Positions 8,659 to 17,609 of a stretch of DNA of 49,637 nucleotides are shown here, in pieces. The position numbers and the translations under genes are program-made. A model generated the notes under the pieces. That model ran no database searches. It was not told the DNA's origin and saw nothing but the letters and a program-made list of their open reading frames with translations. The stretch comes from an uncultured Sulfuricurvum sp. (GTDB lineage: Bacteria; Campylobacterota; Campylobacteria; Campylobacterales; Sulfurimonadaceae): NCBI RefSeq assembly GCF_937936435.1, contig NZ_CALDDG010000068.1:1-49637 (forward strand), written 5' to 3'. Positions within the stretch are counted from its first letter, which is position 1, and each line of letters starts with the position of its first letter.

Positions 8659-9792
8659 TTATGCATATGTGAATGTTCTTTTCAGCTTTAGAAGATGTTT
8701 TTCAAAAATCTCCCAACTAATCCAGGCAAAAAGAACACTAATTAAAATAGATAATACGGTATATGCCGCCGTAATTTCTAACACATGTGACGGACCATAT
8801 AAAATAACCCACTTTTGATAGAAATAAGTTTTATAAAATGGCCGTAGCCATGCATGAAAAATATAAATACCATAACTTATTTTACCTATGAAGATAAGCC
8901 ATTGTGCAGTCAAGATTTTCGATTTTTGATGGAGACTTAATATCAAAACGGCACTAAAACCGATCAAAGCTAATATGTGTATAAAAAAATCTCTGAAAAA
9001 TCCTAGGCTTCGAGGGATAAAAATAGCTATAAGAAAGATTGCAATGAGTAAAAACAAATTTGATTTGAGCCAAGCTGTAAGTTTTAGCAAGTAATTTTGG
9101 TTTGAAAACTCGTAATAAGCAATGATGCCCCCTAGAACTAAACTTCCGGATTGAGTGAGTGTCGTCCATCCAAAAAAAGGATGAAGAGATGCTAAAAGCC
9201 AAGATATAAGAGATATAAAGAAAATTCCCCACATCCATTTCGCTAAAGTGTGTATAGGTATAAAAAAAATTAAAAACGGCCATAATAGATAAAAGTGTTC
9301 TTCGACACTCAATGTCCAGAAATGCCCAAAATTTACGAAATTTGGAGTATCCCATGCGACAAAATGAAAAAAATGGACATTTGATACATACAACCATAGT
9401 TTCCACTGTTCTTTGAATATAGGTTCAGCATCTGTCGGTATAGAAGAGAAAAAGGGAATTATAAAAAAACTGATTAGAAGAATAAGATAATAGAGCGGAA
9501 AAATACGCAAAATTCTTCGGATAAAAAAAGATTTGAAATAATTTTGCGAATCTGTACTATGTATCAATATCCGAGTAATAAGATATCCTGAGAGGATAAA
9601 AAACAGTTCCACACCTTTTGTTCCAAACATTGATATTTTAGTTAAGAAGGGCCCTAAAAAGGGATAATGAATAAGAAGCTGTGCTTCGTCAACATTAAAA
9701 AAATGGGCCATCATAACCATAAGGATAGCAATACCGCGCAAACCATCGAGCTCAGGAATATGCTTGGATCGAGAAAAATCTTTATTTTTCAT
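8659..9792 (-). CDS. Acyltransferase family 3 (OafA/NodX-like O-acyltransferase)
   Basis: This 377-aa protein has about ten hydrophobic helices. It opens with the family signature ELDGLRGIAILMVMMAHFF (the conserved His lies at the end of helix 1), followed by GTKGVELFFILSGYL and the TLSVEEHFYLLWP motif near residue 165. Acyltransferase-3 proteins acetylate or otherwise acylate sugars of O-antigens, capsules and Nod factors across the inner membrane. No SGNH hydrolase domain is attached. It overlaps the upstream GT4 by 11 nt. The acyl group and target sugar are not known. Confidence 0.9.
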   Translation of the reverse strand: MKNKDFSRSKHIPELDGLRGIAILMVMMAHFFNVDEAQLLIHYPFLGPFLTKISMFGTKGVELFFILSGYLITRILIHSTDSQNYFKSFFIRRILRIFPLYYLILLISFFIIPFFSSIPTDAEPIFKEQWKLWLYVSNVHFFHFVAWDTPNFVNFGHFWTLSVEEHFYLLWPFLIFFIPIHTLAKWMWGIFFISLISWLLASLHPFFGWTTLTQSGSLVLGGIIAYYEFSNQNYLLKLTAWLKSNLFLLIAIFLIAIFIPRSLGFFRDFFIHILALIGFSAVLILSLHQKSKILTAQWLIFIGKISYGIYIFHAWLRPFYKTYFYQKWVILYGPSHVLEITAAYTVLSILISVLFAWISWEIFEKHLLKLKRTFTYA

Positions 9793-10855
9793 AGTTTGTC
9801 ATGGTGATTGAATCTATCAAATGCTGATAGTTATTCGACATTATCGACAGTGATAACACTGTCTTGGCCTGTATTGCAGCGTTGAGAGAGAGTGTGTTTT
9901 TTAGTATTTCATTGCTGCCGATTAAAATACATTTTTCAGCGAACGCATCGATATCGTCTTTGGGAACCAGATAACCCGTTTTACCATCCGTGACAGTGGC
10001 ATCGGTAATCCCAGGCAGCAATGTAATGACGGGAATAGCCCCTTCCATCATTGCTTCAGCGATGACGAGACCGAATGCCTCGACGCGGGTTGGAAAGAGG
10101 AGAATATCAGATGACGCGAGTATCTGCCTCACTTCATCATGCGGTATTACACCCATAAAATATACTTTCTGAGATAAGCCTTTGTTTTGAAAAATATTTT
10201 TAAGTTTACCTACCATTTTACCGTCACCGATAATTCGTAGACGGGCATGGGGGAGTGCTAAGACGATTTTTTCGAAAATGGCTGGAAGCAGGTCTGCTCC
10301 TTTGTGTTCGTAGACGGCTCCGACAAATGTGATTGTAAGATCGGAAGGATCAGTGAGATGCTGAATAGTGCTCTTTGAAACGCCGTGAGATATAACATAC
10401 GTATCGGATGCAGCACGTTCAAACTGACTGTAACGGATAAAACCTTCTTTGATTCCAGGTGTTGGAGCGACCCATGCATCGATATACTTTTCATTGATTC
10501 CAGAGATGCGGTAAAAATCATTGATATCGTTATGGATGATATCGATAACGGTACATTTTGGGATAAGCGGAAGGAGAAAATGAATAACCGCATTGTAGTT
10601 GATAATAATGACATCGGGACGGCTTATTAAAATATGCCACCAAATGGCAATGTATTTGAGTAACTTCGGATAGTTACCGAAATAAGCAGTAGAGTTCGTA
10701 ATGGATGAAAAATTATGATAGTTATCTTTGTCCGAATGGGTTACGAGTCCTATAACGGTTTGTCCGTATTCACGAAATCCTTCAGCGAGAGAAAGGGTAA
10801 ACTGTCCCAATCCACCCCAGGGGATGTGACTGTTTATAATCATGATTTTCTTCAC
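9782..10855 (-). CDS. Glycosyltransferase family 4
   Basis: This 357-aa protein has the N-terminal IPWGGLGQFTLSLAEGF loop, the inter-domain segment ITFVGAVYEHKGADLLP and the donor-site motif FPTRVEAFGLVIAEAMMEGAIPVI with both conserved glutamates. It acts in the cytoplasm on the lipid-linked repeat unit. It overlaps the next gene (acyltransferase 3) by 11 nt and the previous hexapeptide gene by 4 nt. Its GC content is closer to the chromosomal average than that of the GTs at 1228 and 2340. Function within GT4 cannot be refined from sequence alone. Confidence 0.88.
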   Translation of the reverse strand: MKKIMIINSHIPWGGLGQFTLSLAEGFREYGQTVIGLVTHSDKDNYHNFSSITNSTAYFGNYPKLLKYIAIWWHILISRPDVIIINYNAVIHFLLPLIPKCTVIDIIHNDINDFYRISGINEKYIDAWVAPTPGIKEGFIRYSQFERAASDTYVISHGVSKSTIQHLTDPSDLTITFVGAVYEHKGADLLPAIFEKIVLALPHARLRIIGDGKMVGKLKNIFQNKGLSQKVYFMGVIPHDEVRQILASSDILLFPTRVEAFGLVIAEAMMEGAIPVITLLPGITDATVTDGKTGYLVPKDDIDAFAEKCILIGSNEILKNTLSLNAAIQAKTVLSLSIMSNNYQHLIDSITMTNYEK

Positions 10856-11421
10856 TCAGTTGTCTCCATCGGTTTGATTATAAGTTCAGTTTTTCCGTAA
10901 ACAATGGAATTAGACGGGATAGACCTTGTTATGACGGTATTTGCCCCGATAACAACATTACTCCCTATTGTAACACCTTGACCGATAAATACACGACCGG
11001 CTATCCAGACATTATTTCCGATAGTGATTTGTGCTCCTTTATATCCTTGAGATTTAATGGATGTATTAGGATCCGAAAATACATGATTATGATCGATGAT
11101 CATCGTATTATCACCTATCATGCAATTATTTCCGATGGCAATACCGTATCGAGCTACAATAGAAGAGTTTTTATTCATAAAAAAATTGTTGCCTATTCTG
11201 ACAGATGCTCCGTTTCTAGCTTCAATATCACAGTTCTTTCGTAAATGAACTTGTCGTCCTAAGTACACATGAGAGTGAAGATCAATTGTAAATTCAGCCA
11301 TAGGTTCCCAAGAAAGACGAAATCCCAGTACATGTAATCTACCCTTATTTTTGAACAATAGATAGAATTGTTTTAAATAAAAAAATACAATTAACGGATT
11401 CATCAGATTTAAAAGTTTCAT
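10852..11421 (-). CDS. Hexapeptide-repeat acyltransferase (WbbJ/maltose-acetyltransferase-like)
   Basis: This 189-aa protein is almost entirely left-handed beta-helix: repeats such as VRIGNNFFMNKNS, IAIGNNCMIGDNTMI, ITIGNNVWIAGRVFIGQGVTIGSNVVIGANTVI run from about residue 45 to 180. The loop MIIDHNHVFSDPN contains the His pair (DHNH) that forms the active site in the WbbJ/LacA group. It should acetylate a hydroxyl of a sugar, using acetyl-CoA, in the cytoplasm. It is coupled by 4-nt overlaps to the GT2 upstream and the GT4 downstream, suggesting it modifies the sugar those enzymes handle; that link is inferred. Confidence 0.82.
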   Translation of the reverse strand: MKLLNLMNPLIVFFYLKQFYLLFKNKGRLHVLGFRLSWEPMAEFTIDLHSHVYLGRQVHLRKNCDIEARNGASVRIGNNFFMNKNSSIVARYGIAIGNNCMIGDNTMIIDHNHVFSDPNTSIKSQGYKGAQITIGNNVWIAGRVFIGQGVTIGSNVVIGANTVITRSIPSNSIVYGKTELIIKPMETTE

Positions 11422-12230
11422 CTAGTGCGCTTTCTTATCGTAGTTAATGGTTTAAGTAGCAAATTAACTATTGGATTATTTAGTCTTACTAAGTACCAAT
11501 AAGATGCATAGATAAAACCAAAATGAGATTTTTGTACTTTAAACATTTCAACATTCGTATTAGCAGTCGTAGAAATTCCGCCCAAACAAAAATTCGTAAA
11601 TTTTTTCTTTAAATATTTATATGTCAACCCTTGTCTAATCAATTTAATTACAAAATCATAATCGGCGGCGATACGATAACTTTCATTAAATTGTAGTTTT
11701 GCCAAAATATTCTTTTTTACAAAAAGAGCAGGGTGCGGGATAGGCATATGATGTTTGTAATTGTCTAAGTTTACTGTGAAATGACTCTTCAAGATACCTT
11801 CTTCATCGACAACATCCAAGTCTCCAAAAAAGTAGTCAACATCATTTTTTAAATTTTCGACAATATAACCAAAAGTGTCAGGCTCATACCAATCATCGGC
11901 GTTTAAAAAACCTATGTAATCCCCCGTGCATAAGCCAATCGCTTTGTTCATAGCATTGTAGATTCCAGTGTCAGGCTCGCTGATCCAGTAATCGATTTGG
12001 TCATCATATTGCTTGATGATATCTAGGGTATGGTCTTTGGAATTACCATCAACGATGATATATTCGATGTTGTCGTAGTTTTGATTGATAACACTGAGTA
12101 TGGTTCGTTCTAGTGTGTTTTCGCCATTGAAAACCACAGTAACCACACTAAAAAGAGGTTTATCTTGACGAGATGATTTTAAGTGACCTTTTAGCCTGCA
12201 TCCACCATTTTTTGAAATTGAATCACCCAT
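11418..12230 (-). CDS. Glycosyltransferase family 2 (WcaA/WcaE-like)
   Basis: This 270-aa protein has GT2 motifs: FSVVTVVFNGENTLERTI near residue 27, IEYIIVDGNSKDHT, ISEPDTGIYNAMNKAIGLCTGDYIGFLNADDWY (the DxD equivalent is NADD near residue 115), and RIAADYDFVIKL with the catalytic acid. The SEPDTGIYDAMNKGI-type motif is characteristic of the WcaE-like subgroup of colanic-acid and O-antigen transferases. It overlaps the flippase gene upstream by 8 nt. The first 25 residues are basic and not conserved in the family, so an internal start is possible. Probable inverting transferase; donor not predicted. Confidence 0.87.
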   Translation of the reverse strand: MGDSISKNGGCRLKGHLKSSRQDKPLFSVVTVVFNGENTLERTILSVINQNYDNIEYIIVDGNSKDHTLDIIKQYDDQIDYWISEPDTGIYNAMNKAIGLCTGDYIGFLNADDWYEPDTFGYIVENLKNDVDYFFGDLDVVDEEGILKSHFTVNLDNYKHHMPIPHPALFVKKNILAKLQFNESYRIAADYDFVIKLIRQGLTYKYLKKKFTNFCLGGISTTANTNVEMFKVQKSHFGFIYASYWYLVRLNNPIVNLLLKPLTTIRKRTR

Positions 12231-13515
12231 TTTTTCTCCCTTTTAGAAGATATAAATTTCGGTAAAACCAGTACGGCGTAAACCAGTTATTCGTAATGGC
12301 ATGTGCGATCAATGTCCCCATCGCAATGCCAGGAAGCCCATATGCTTTTGCAAATAGAACCGAAAGGAACACATTTAAAACCGCCTCGATCAGCACTACC
12401 CAGGCTACCTCTTTGTGTAATCCCATCGCCATGACGAACACGGAACTGACATGATTCCATGTATGAATGAAAGAAAATAACAGAAGAATATTAAAAACAT
12501 CCATATCTACCTGCAGTTTATCTCCAATCCATAGTTTGATCAGCCAAGGTCCGATAAAAAAAAGCGTACCATAACCCAGAATGGCTAGACTTACAGATAT
12601 AAGCATGGTTCGGTTGTGCAGTCTCTTGATTTCATCATAGTTTTCTTCATGAAAAAGTTTCGCAATGTCCGGAAACATAATATCTGTAATTTTGAAAAGT
12701 ATTTTTTCGCTGATGCTGACCACTTTTTGTGCAATCGAATATACGGCTACAGCTGCTAGTCCCAATACAGAAGAGATAACGAGAGTATCACTGTAAAAAG
12801 AGATGGTTACCCCTATACTGATTAGAAAGTAATAAATACTAGGTTTGAACAGTTTTTTTAAAATTTGAATATCCACGTCTTTTAGGTGAATACTGAAATC
12901 AATTATTTTACGGGTATAAAGATACATGACAGTAGACAGTATCGCCGAAATTGCCAAATTACTTATTGCCAGGGCGATGATGGAGTAACCGTTCAACAGC
13001 AAGAAAACCGTTACACTGGTTGTCATTATTAATGAAATGACTCTTATAATGTTTGAAAGGAAGAGAAACTGCCTGGCAAAGAGAATTGAATCAAAAATTG
13101 AAGAGACTAGTCCTATCGAAAAATTTACAAAGAAAATGAGAAGTAAAAGCTTACTGGTTTCTAAATGGTTCACACTGATGGAAAAAAAGGTATCCAAATT
13201 AATAAAAATTATGAGTGTAACAATGGATACAAAAACGATAACTCCAACGAAAAAAAATGTCATTGTAGAGATGAGAGTGTTGATCAGAGAAGTATTGATA
13301 TCACCACTGATTTCTTTTGTAAAAGCCGTGTTTAATCCAAGGTTTGAGAGATAAAAGTATGAGACTATGGTATTCATCAAGATCCATAAGCCATATAGTT
13401 CAGCCCCTAATTTACCCAGTATAAAAGGTGTCATTATGATAGGTATTACAATACCGAGTAGGATGAGGAAATACGAAGTAATCAGATTTTTTGAATATGT
13501 TTTACGCAAGGACAT
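12223..13515 (-). CDS. wzx: Polysaccharide flippase, Wzx (MOP superfamily)
   Basis: This 430-aa protein has about twelve to fourteen hydrophobic segments across its whole length. It begins SLRKTYSKNLITSYFLILLGIVIPIIMTPFILGKLG, and the ELYGLWILMNTI motif in TM2 is typical of Wzx/RfbX-type flippases. It moves the undecaprenyl-PP-linked repeat unit from the cytoplasmic to the periplasmic face, where the Wzy-like protein at 3260 would polymerise it. It is separated from the gmm gene upstream by 69 nt, the longest gap in this part of the operon. The family call is firm; the substrate is whatever this cluster builds. Confidence 0.88.
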   Translation of the reverse strand: MSLRKTYSKNLITSYFLILLGIVIPIIMTPFILGKLGAELYGLWILMNTIVSYFYLSNLGLNTAFTKEISGDINTSLINTLISTMTFFFVGVIVFVSIVTLIIFINLDTFFSISVNHLETSKLLLLIFFVNFSIGLVSSIFDSILFARQFLFLSNIIRVISLIMTTSVTVFLLLNGYSIIALAISNLAISAILSTVMYLYTRKIIDFSIHLKDVDIQILKKLFKPSIYYFLISIGVTISFYSDTLVISSVLGLAAVAVYSIAQKVVSISEKILFKITDIMFPDIAKLFHEENYDEIKRLHNRTMLISVSLAILGYGTLFFIGPWLIKLWIGDKLQVDMDVFNILLLFSFIHTWNHVSSVFVMAMGLHKEVAWVVLIEAVLNVFLSVLFAKAYGLPGIAMGTLIAHAITNNWFTPYWFYRNLYLLKGRKNG

Positions 13516-13584
13516 GTACCTGCTTATAAGACGGCTGTAAAGTTAAAAAGGTTGATGCAATACTATAGTTTATATACATATGTG

Positions 13585-14034
13585 TCATGAAAAATACCAT
13601 TTTACATGAGTATGGATTGTAGGATCGATTAGCAAGGTATCTATCGATTGCCATCTATAGGCATTGTGCTGATCGTTTAGTATGATTTGATCATGTGGGA
13701 ATGTTAGTACGTATGCCAATACTATATAATGGGTTGAAATATGATTTCCAAATACACTGTCTTCATATAAATGCTCAAAGACTCCATGGAAATGGGCCTC
13801 GTGTATGGGTATTAATTTTCCCAGTTCAGCCATTGTGATCCGCTCAAATGCATTTTCTAAAGATTCATTTTTATAAATACGTCCGCCGGGGGTAAACCAG
13901 AATCCCCTTGCCGGAGCATTGAGTCGTTCGCCTAAGAGAATCTCGCCCGAATCGTTTTGAACGATAAGATCGATTGCGATGAGAGGGGTGTTGGCAACGA
14001 CAGTCGTAAATGTTTCGGTATCGAGAAAGGACAT
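13585..14034 (-). CDS. gmm: GDP-mannose mannosyl hydrolase (Nudix family)
   Basis: This 149-aa protein has a Nudix-like box near residues 49-71 (GGRIYKNESLENAFERI, then AELG) and the LGERLNAPARGFWFTPGG stretch that typifies the Gmm/WcaH subfamily. These enzymes hydrolyse GDP-mannose or GDP-glucose to GDP plus sugar, and their Nudix box lacks the usual glutamate pair, as seen here (RITMAELG in place of REVxEExG). It starts in a TAATG overlap with ugd. Neighbouring manC, gmd and fcl make GDP-mannose and GDP-fucose, so it may trim or balance that pool. Name supported by motif and context. Confidence 0.87.
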   Translation of the reverse strand: MSFLDTETFTTVVANTPLIAIDLIVQNDSGEILLGERLNAPARGFWFTPGGRIYKNESLENAFERITMAELGKLIPIHEAHFHGVFEHLYEDSVFGNHISTHYIVLAYVLTFPHDQIILNDQHNAYRWQSIDTLLIDPTIHTHVKWYFS

Positions 14035-15200
14035 TAATCGTTCCCGAAGAGATCGCGGCTATAGACTTTATCGGCGACATCATCCAAAACATCGGCATGG
14101 CGGTTGGCAATAATCACATCCGAGAGCCGTTTAAATTCACCGAGGTCACGGATGATGCGCGAACGGAAAAACTCCTCTTCGTGCAGAGTCGGTTCGTAGA
14201 TGACGACTTCGATCCCTTTTGCCTTGATCCGTTTCATAACGCCTTGGATAGCGGAAGATCGGAAGTTGTCACTTCCCGCTTTCATAACCAGTCGATAAAT
14301 CCCGACGATTTTCGGATTTTTACGAATGATCGTATCGGCGATAAAGTCTTTGCGTGTCGTATTGGCATCGACGATAGCCCGGATCAGGTTGTTAGGTACT
14401 TCGTTGTAATTGGCAAGAAGCTGTTTGGTGTCTTTGGGGAGGCAATAGCCGCCGTATCCGAATGAAGGATTGTTGTAATGGTTTCCGATACGGGGGTCCA
14501 AGCCGACACCGTTGATAATTTGGCGGCTGTCCATTCCGTGGCTTTCGGCGTAGCTGTCAAGCTCGTTGAAAAAAGCGACCCGCATCGCCAGATAGGTATT
14601 CGCAAAGAGTTTGATCGCCTCGGCTTCATCCGCATCGGTAAAGAGTGTCGGAATATCTTGTTTAATCGCACCTTGTGCTAACAATGCGGCAAACATGCGT
14701 GCCCGTTCGCTTTGTTCTCCTACGATGATGCGGGAAGGGTAGAGATTATCGTAGAGTGCTTTTCCTTCCCGTAAAAATTCGGGAGAGAAAATAATATTGT
14801 CGGTATTGAACTGCTGTTTGATTTTTTTGACGTATCCGACGGGAATGGTGGATTTTATCACCATCACGGCATCGGGATTGATAGAGAGGACGTCATTAAT
14901 GACGTATTCGATCGTTTTGGTATTGAAATAGTTGGTGTCGGGATCGTAATCGGTCGGTGTCGCAATGATAACAAAATAGGCTCCGCTGTATGCTTCGGTT
15001 TTATCCAGCGTCGCTTTAAAATTCAAATCGTCTCGTTTGAGATACTCTTCGATCTCCTTATCCTCGATAGGAGACTCTTTGCGGTTGATCATTTCGACTT
15101 TGTCGGGAATGATGTCGAGGGCTACGACCTCGTTGTTCTGGGCGAGTAATAATCCGTTGGAAAGCCCGACATACCCTGTTCCGGCAATGGCTATTTTCAT
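14034..15200 (-). CDS. ugd: UDP-glucose 6-dehydrogenase (short form)
   Basis: This is a 388-aa NAD-dependent UDP-sugar dehydrogenase. The N-terminal Rossmann motif GTGYVGLSNG starts at residue 7. Then come FSPEFLREGKA, the central helix and the active-site cysteine in NPSFGYGGYCLPKDTK. The ~388-residue length matches the Ugd group found in many Gram-negative capsule clusters, such as Klebsiella and Escherichia Ugd. It oxidises UDP-glucose to UDP-glucuronate, suggesting an acidic (uronic acid) sugar in the polymer. UDP-GlcNAc/ManNAc dehydrogenases are related but usually longer. It abuts manC, with its ATG immediately after the manC stop. Confidence 0.92.
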   Translation of the reverse strand: MKIAIAGTGYVGLSNGLLLAQNNEVVALDIIPDKVEMINRKESPIEDKEIEEYLKRDDLNFKATLDKTEAYSGAYFVIIATPTDYDPDTNYFNTKTIEYVINDVLSINPDAVMVIKSTIPVGYVKKIKQQFNTDNIIFSPEFLREGKALYDNLYPSRIIVGEQSERARMFAALLAQGAIKQDIPTLFTDADEAEAIKLFANTYLAMRVAFFNELDSYAESHGMDSRQIINGVGLDPRIGNHYNNPSFGYGGYCLPKDTKQLLANYNEVPNNLIRAIVDANTTRKDFIADTIIRKNPKIVGIYRLVMKAGSDNFRSSAIQGVMKRIKAKGIEVVIYEPTLHEEEFFRSRIIRDLGEFKRLSDVIIANRHADVLDDVADKVYSRDLFGND

Positions 15201-16568
15201 TTATATCCTTTTAAAATCGTCATCGATGCGGACTATGTCGTCTTCACCCGTATATTCGCCGACTTGAGCTTCGATCAATACGAGATCGATTTTACCCTTA
15301 TTCTCCAAACGGTGCATCTCTCCCATCTTGATATAGGTCGATTCGTTCGGACGGACGAGAAAAGTGTTGTCCCCGACGGTAACGGTCGCGGTACCGCTTA
15401 GGACGATCCAGTGCTCGTTGCGATGGTAATGTTTTTGCAGCGAGAGCCGTTTGCCCGGTCGGACGACGATCCGTTTGATTTTATATCCCGGAGTATCTTC
15501 GAGGACGGTATACGTTCCCCACGGACGATGGGCTGTCAAATGAATATTCGGCAGGTGGGAGTCACGTTTTTTGAGTTCGGAAACGACCTCTTTTACCTTT
15601 TGCGAAGAGCCTTTTTTAGAGATAAGGAGAGCATCTTCGGTATCAATAATGATCAAATCGTTAATATCAATGGTTGCGATTGTCTTATGCGATAAGATTA
15701 GATTGTTATGTGAATCGATATTGATATGGTTGTCGGTGAGGGTATTTCCCTGAGCTTCTTGAGGCAATTCTTCGTATAGGGCATCGAAGCTTCCGAGATC
15801 GCTCCAATCAATATCGCTGGGAATTACTTTGACTCGGCTGCTTTTTTCCATGACGGCATAGTCGATGCTGTCTTCCGGGATTGCTTCCATATCGGCATAG
15901 GAAACCCGAATAACTCCCTCTTTGGACGCATTGGCATAGGCCAGTTGTGCCGAATCATAGATTAGGGGGGAGTACTGTTTTAGTTCGTTGAGGAAAACGC
16001 CTGCTTTAAAGCAGAACATTCCGCTGTTCCAGTAATAATTTCCCGCATCTATATAACGCTGGGCCGTTGCCGAGTCGGGTTTTTCTTTAAACGAGATGAC
16101 ATCGGTTCCGCGAGCTTCGATATAACCGAAACCGGTTTCAGGATAAGCGGGGGTAATTCCGAACGTGACCAGATTGTCCTGAAGGGCTTCGAGTTTCGCT
16201 TGTTCGAGTACTTCGAGATAACGTTGTTCATTGCGGATGAGATGGTCGGAAGGGGTGACAAGGACGATTTCATCAGGTTCCAGTGCCAGACATGCCAGAG
16301 CGATAGCCGGAGCGGTATTGCGTCCGACGGGTTCGAGTAAAAAGGTATTTTCAGTAACGTTCAGTTCACAAAGCTGATCGACGGATAAAAAATATTGTTC
16401 GGCATTAGAGACGATGACTTGTGCATCGCATGCTTTACTGTTACGTTCGACGGTCAATTGGAAAAGTGATTTGCCGTTGAAAAGCTGTACGAACTGTTTC
16501 GGCATCAGTGTTCGGCTAATCGGCCACAGCCGTGTTCCGCTTCCGCCGCATAGGATAATATTGGTCAT
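15201..16568 (-). CDS. manC: Bifunctional mannose-1-phosphate guanylyltransferase / mannose-6-phosphate isomerase
   Basis: This protein is 455 aa from the ATG at 16568, chosen because the mature family N-terminus MTNIILCGGSGTRLWP begins there and it makes an ATGA overlap with the fcl stop. The N-terminal pyrophosphorylase has GGSGTRLWP and FKEKPD motifs; the C-terminal cupin isomerase has PWGTYTVLED, KRLSLQKHYHRNEHW and a final EAQVGEYTGEDDIVRIDDDF. It makes GDP-mannose from mannose-1-P and GTP, and its isomerase part interconverts fructose-6-P and mannose-6-P. It feeds gmd and fcl next door. No phosphomannomutase gene is present in the window. Confidence 0.95.
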   Translation of the reverse strand: MTNIILCGGSGTRLWPISRTLMPKQFVQLFNGKSLFQLTVERNSKACDAQVIVSNAEQYFLSVDQLCELNVTENTFLLEPVGRNTAPAIALACLALEPDEIVLVTPSDHLIRNEQRYLEVLEQAKLEALQDNLVTFGITPAYPETGFGYIEARGTDVISFKEKPDSATAQRYIDAGNYYWNSGMFCFKAGVFLNELKQYSPLIYDSAQLAYANASKEGVIRVSYADMEAIPEDSIDYAVMEKSSRVKVIPSDIDWSDLGSFDALYEELPQEAQGNTLTDNHINIDSHNNLILSHKTIATIDINDLIIIDTEDALLISKKGSSQKVKEVVSELKKRDSHLPNIHLTAHRPWGTYTVLEDTPGYKIKRIVVRPGKRLSLQKHYHRNEHWIVLSGTATVTVGDNTFLVRPNESTYIKMGEMHRLENKGKIDLVLIEAQVGEYTGEDDIVRIDDDFKRI

Positions 16569-17605
16569 TGCAGGTACCATCCGTACATTTTTTCGATCCC
16601 CTGTTGTAATTCGACGCGATGTTTCCATCCCATAGCATGCAATTTACTGACATCGGTGAGTTTTTTCATCGTTCCGTCAGGTTTGTCGGTATTGAAATAA
16701 AGTTCCCCTTGATATCCTACGATCTCACGCACCATATAGGCAAGATCATGGATGCTGATGTCGATTCCCGTACCGATGTTGATATGGGTATTGCGAATCT
16801 CTTTTGTAGCGCTGAACGTATCTTTAAAGTCGCGATTCTCCATCAAAAAGACGCAGGCATCGGCCATATCCTCGCTCCATAGAAATTCACGCATCGGTTT
16901 TCCGGTTCCCCAGATTTCGACACGCTCGCCGCTGACGCCGAAGCCTTGGAGATAGCTTAACGCTTTTTCGGGGCTATCCATTTTTAAATCCGCTAAAACC
17001 GCTTGGACATTATTCTCATAAAGCAATTTGGCTAAATAAATTTTGCGGATTAATGCGGGAAGGACATGTGATTTTTCCAGATCAAAATTGTCGTTCGGAC
17101 CGTAGAGATTGGTCGGCATCACGCTGATATAATTGGTTCCATATTGAAGATTGTAGCTCTCGCACATTTTGATTCCCGCTATTTTGGCGATAGCATAAGG
17201 TTCGTTGGTGTATTCCAGCGTATCGGTAAGCAGAGCCTCTTCGCGCATCGGTTGGGATGCATTCTTGGGATAGATACAGGTACTGCCCAAAAACATCAGT
17301 TTTTTTACACCGTGAAGATAACTTTGATGGATCACATTGTTTTGAATCATCAAATTTTCGTAAATAAACTCGCCTCGGTAGGTGTTATTAGCAATGATTC
17401 CTCCAACTTTGGCCGCCGCAAGAAAAACGTATTCAGGTTTTTCGGTAGAGAAAAAGGCTGAAACGGCTTGTTGATCGCATAAATCGAGTTCATGATGGGT
17501 ACGGACGACAATATTCGTATACCCTTTCTCCCTAAGATTTTCGACGATGGCGCTTCCGACAAGCCCCCGATGCCCTGCTATGTAAATCTTGCTGTTTTGT
17601 TCCAT
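16565..17605 (-). CDS. fcl: GDP-L-fucose synthase
   Basis: This 346-aa extended short-chain dehydrogenase has the Rossmann motif GHRGLVGSAIV at residue 12, the AAKVGGI motif, the FLGSTCIYP segment and the YxxxK catalytic pair in EPYAIAKIAG. GDP-L-fucose synthase carries out the epimerase and NADPH-reductase steps that turn GDP-4-keto-6-deoxy-mannose into GDP-fucose. At 346 aa it is about 25 residues longer than E. coli WcaG (about 321), with an insert near residues 205-225 (VLADLKMDSPEKALSYLQG), as in several Campylobacterota homologues. It follows gmd after 4 nt and overlaps manC. Confidence 0.94.
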   Translation of the reverse strand: MEQNSKIYIAGHRGLVGSAIVENLREKGYTNIVVRTHHELDLCDQQAVSAFFSTEKPEYVFLAAAKVGGIIANNTYRGEFIYENLMIQNNVIHQSYLHGVKKLMFLGSTCIYPKNASQPMREEALLTDTLEYTNEPYAIAKIAGIKMCESYNLQYGTNYISVMPTNLYGPNDNFDLEKSHVLPALIRKIYLAKLLYENNVQAVLADLKMDSPEKALSYLQGFGVSGERVEIWGTGKPMREFLWSEDMADACVFLMENRDFKDTFSATKEIRNTHINIGTGIDISIHDLAYMVREIVGYQGELYFNTDKPDGTMKKLTDVSKLHAMGWKHRVELQQGIEKMYGWYLQ

Positions 17606-17609
17606 CGGT

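Noticed and set aside
8954..9406. 150-codon minus-strand frame within the acyltransferase-3 gene
   Set aside because: The reading has low-complexity Phe/Ser-rich sequence and lies wholly inside a membrane protein with clear family motifs in the other frame.
13585..14034. Absence of the usual Nudix glutamates in the gmm product as gene decay
   Set aside because: Gmm-type mannosyl hydrolases are known for this altered Nudix box, and the frame and length are normal.
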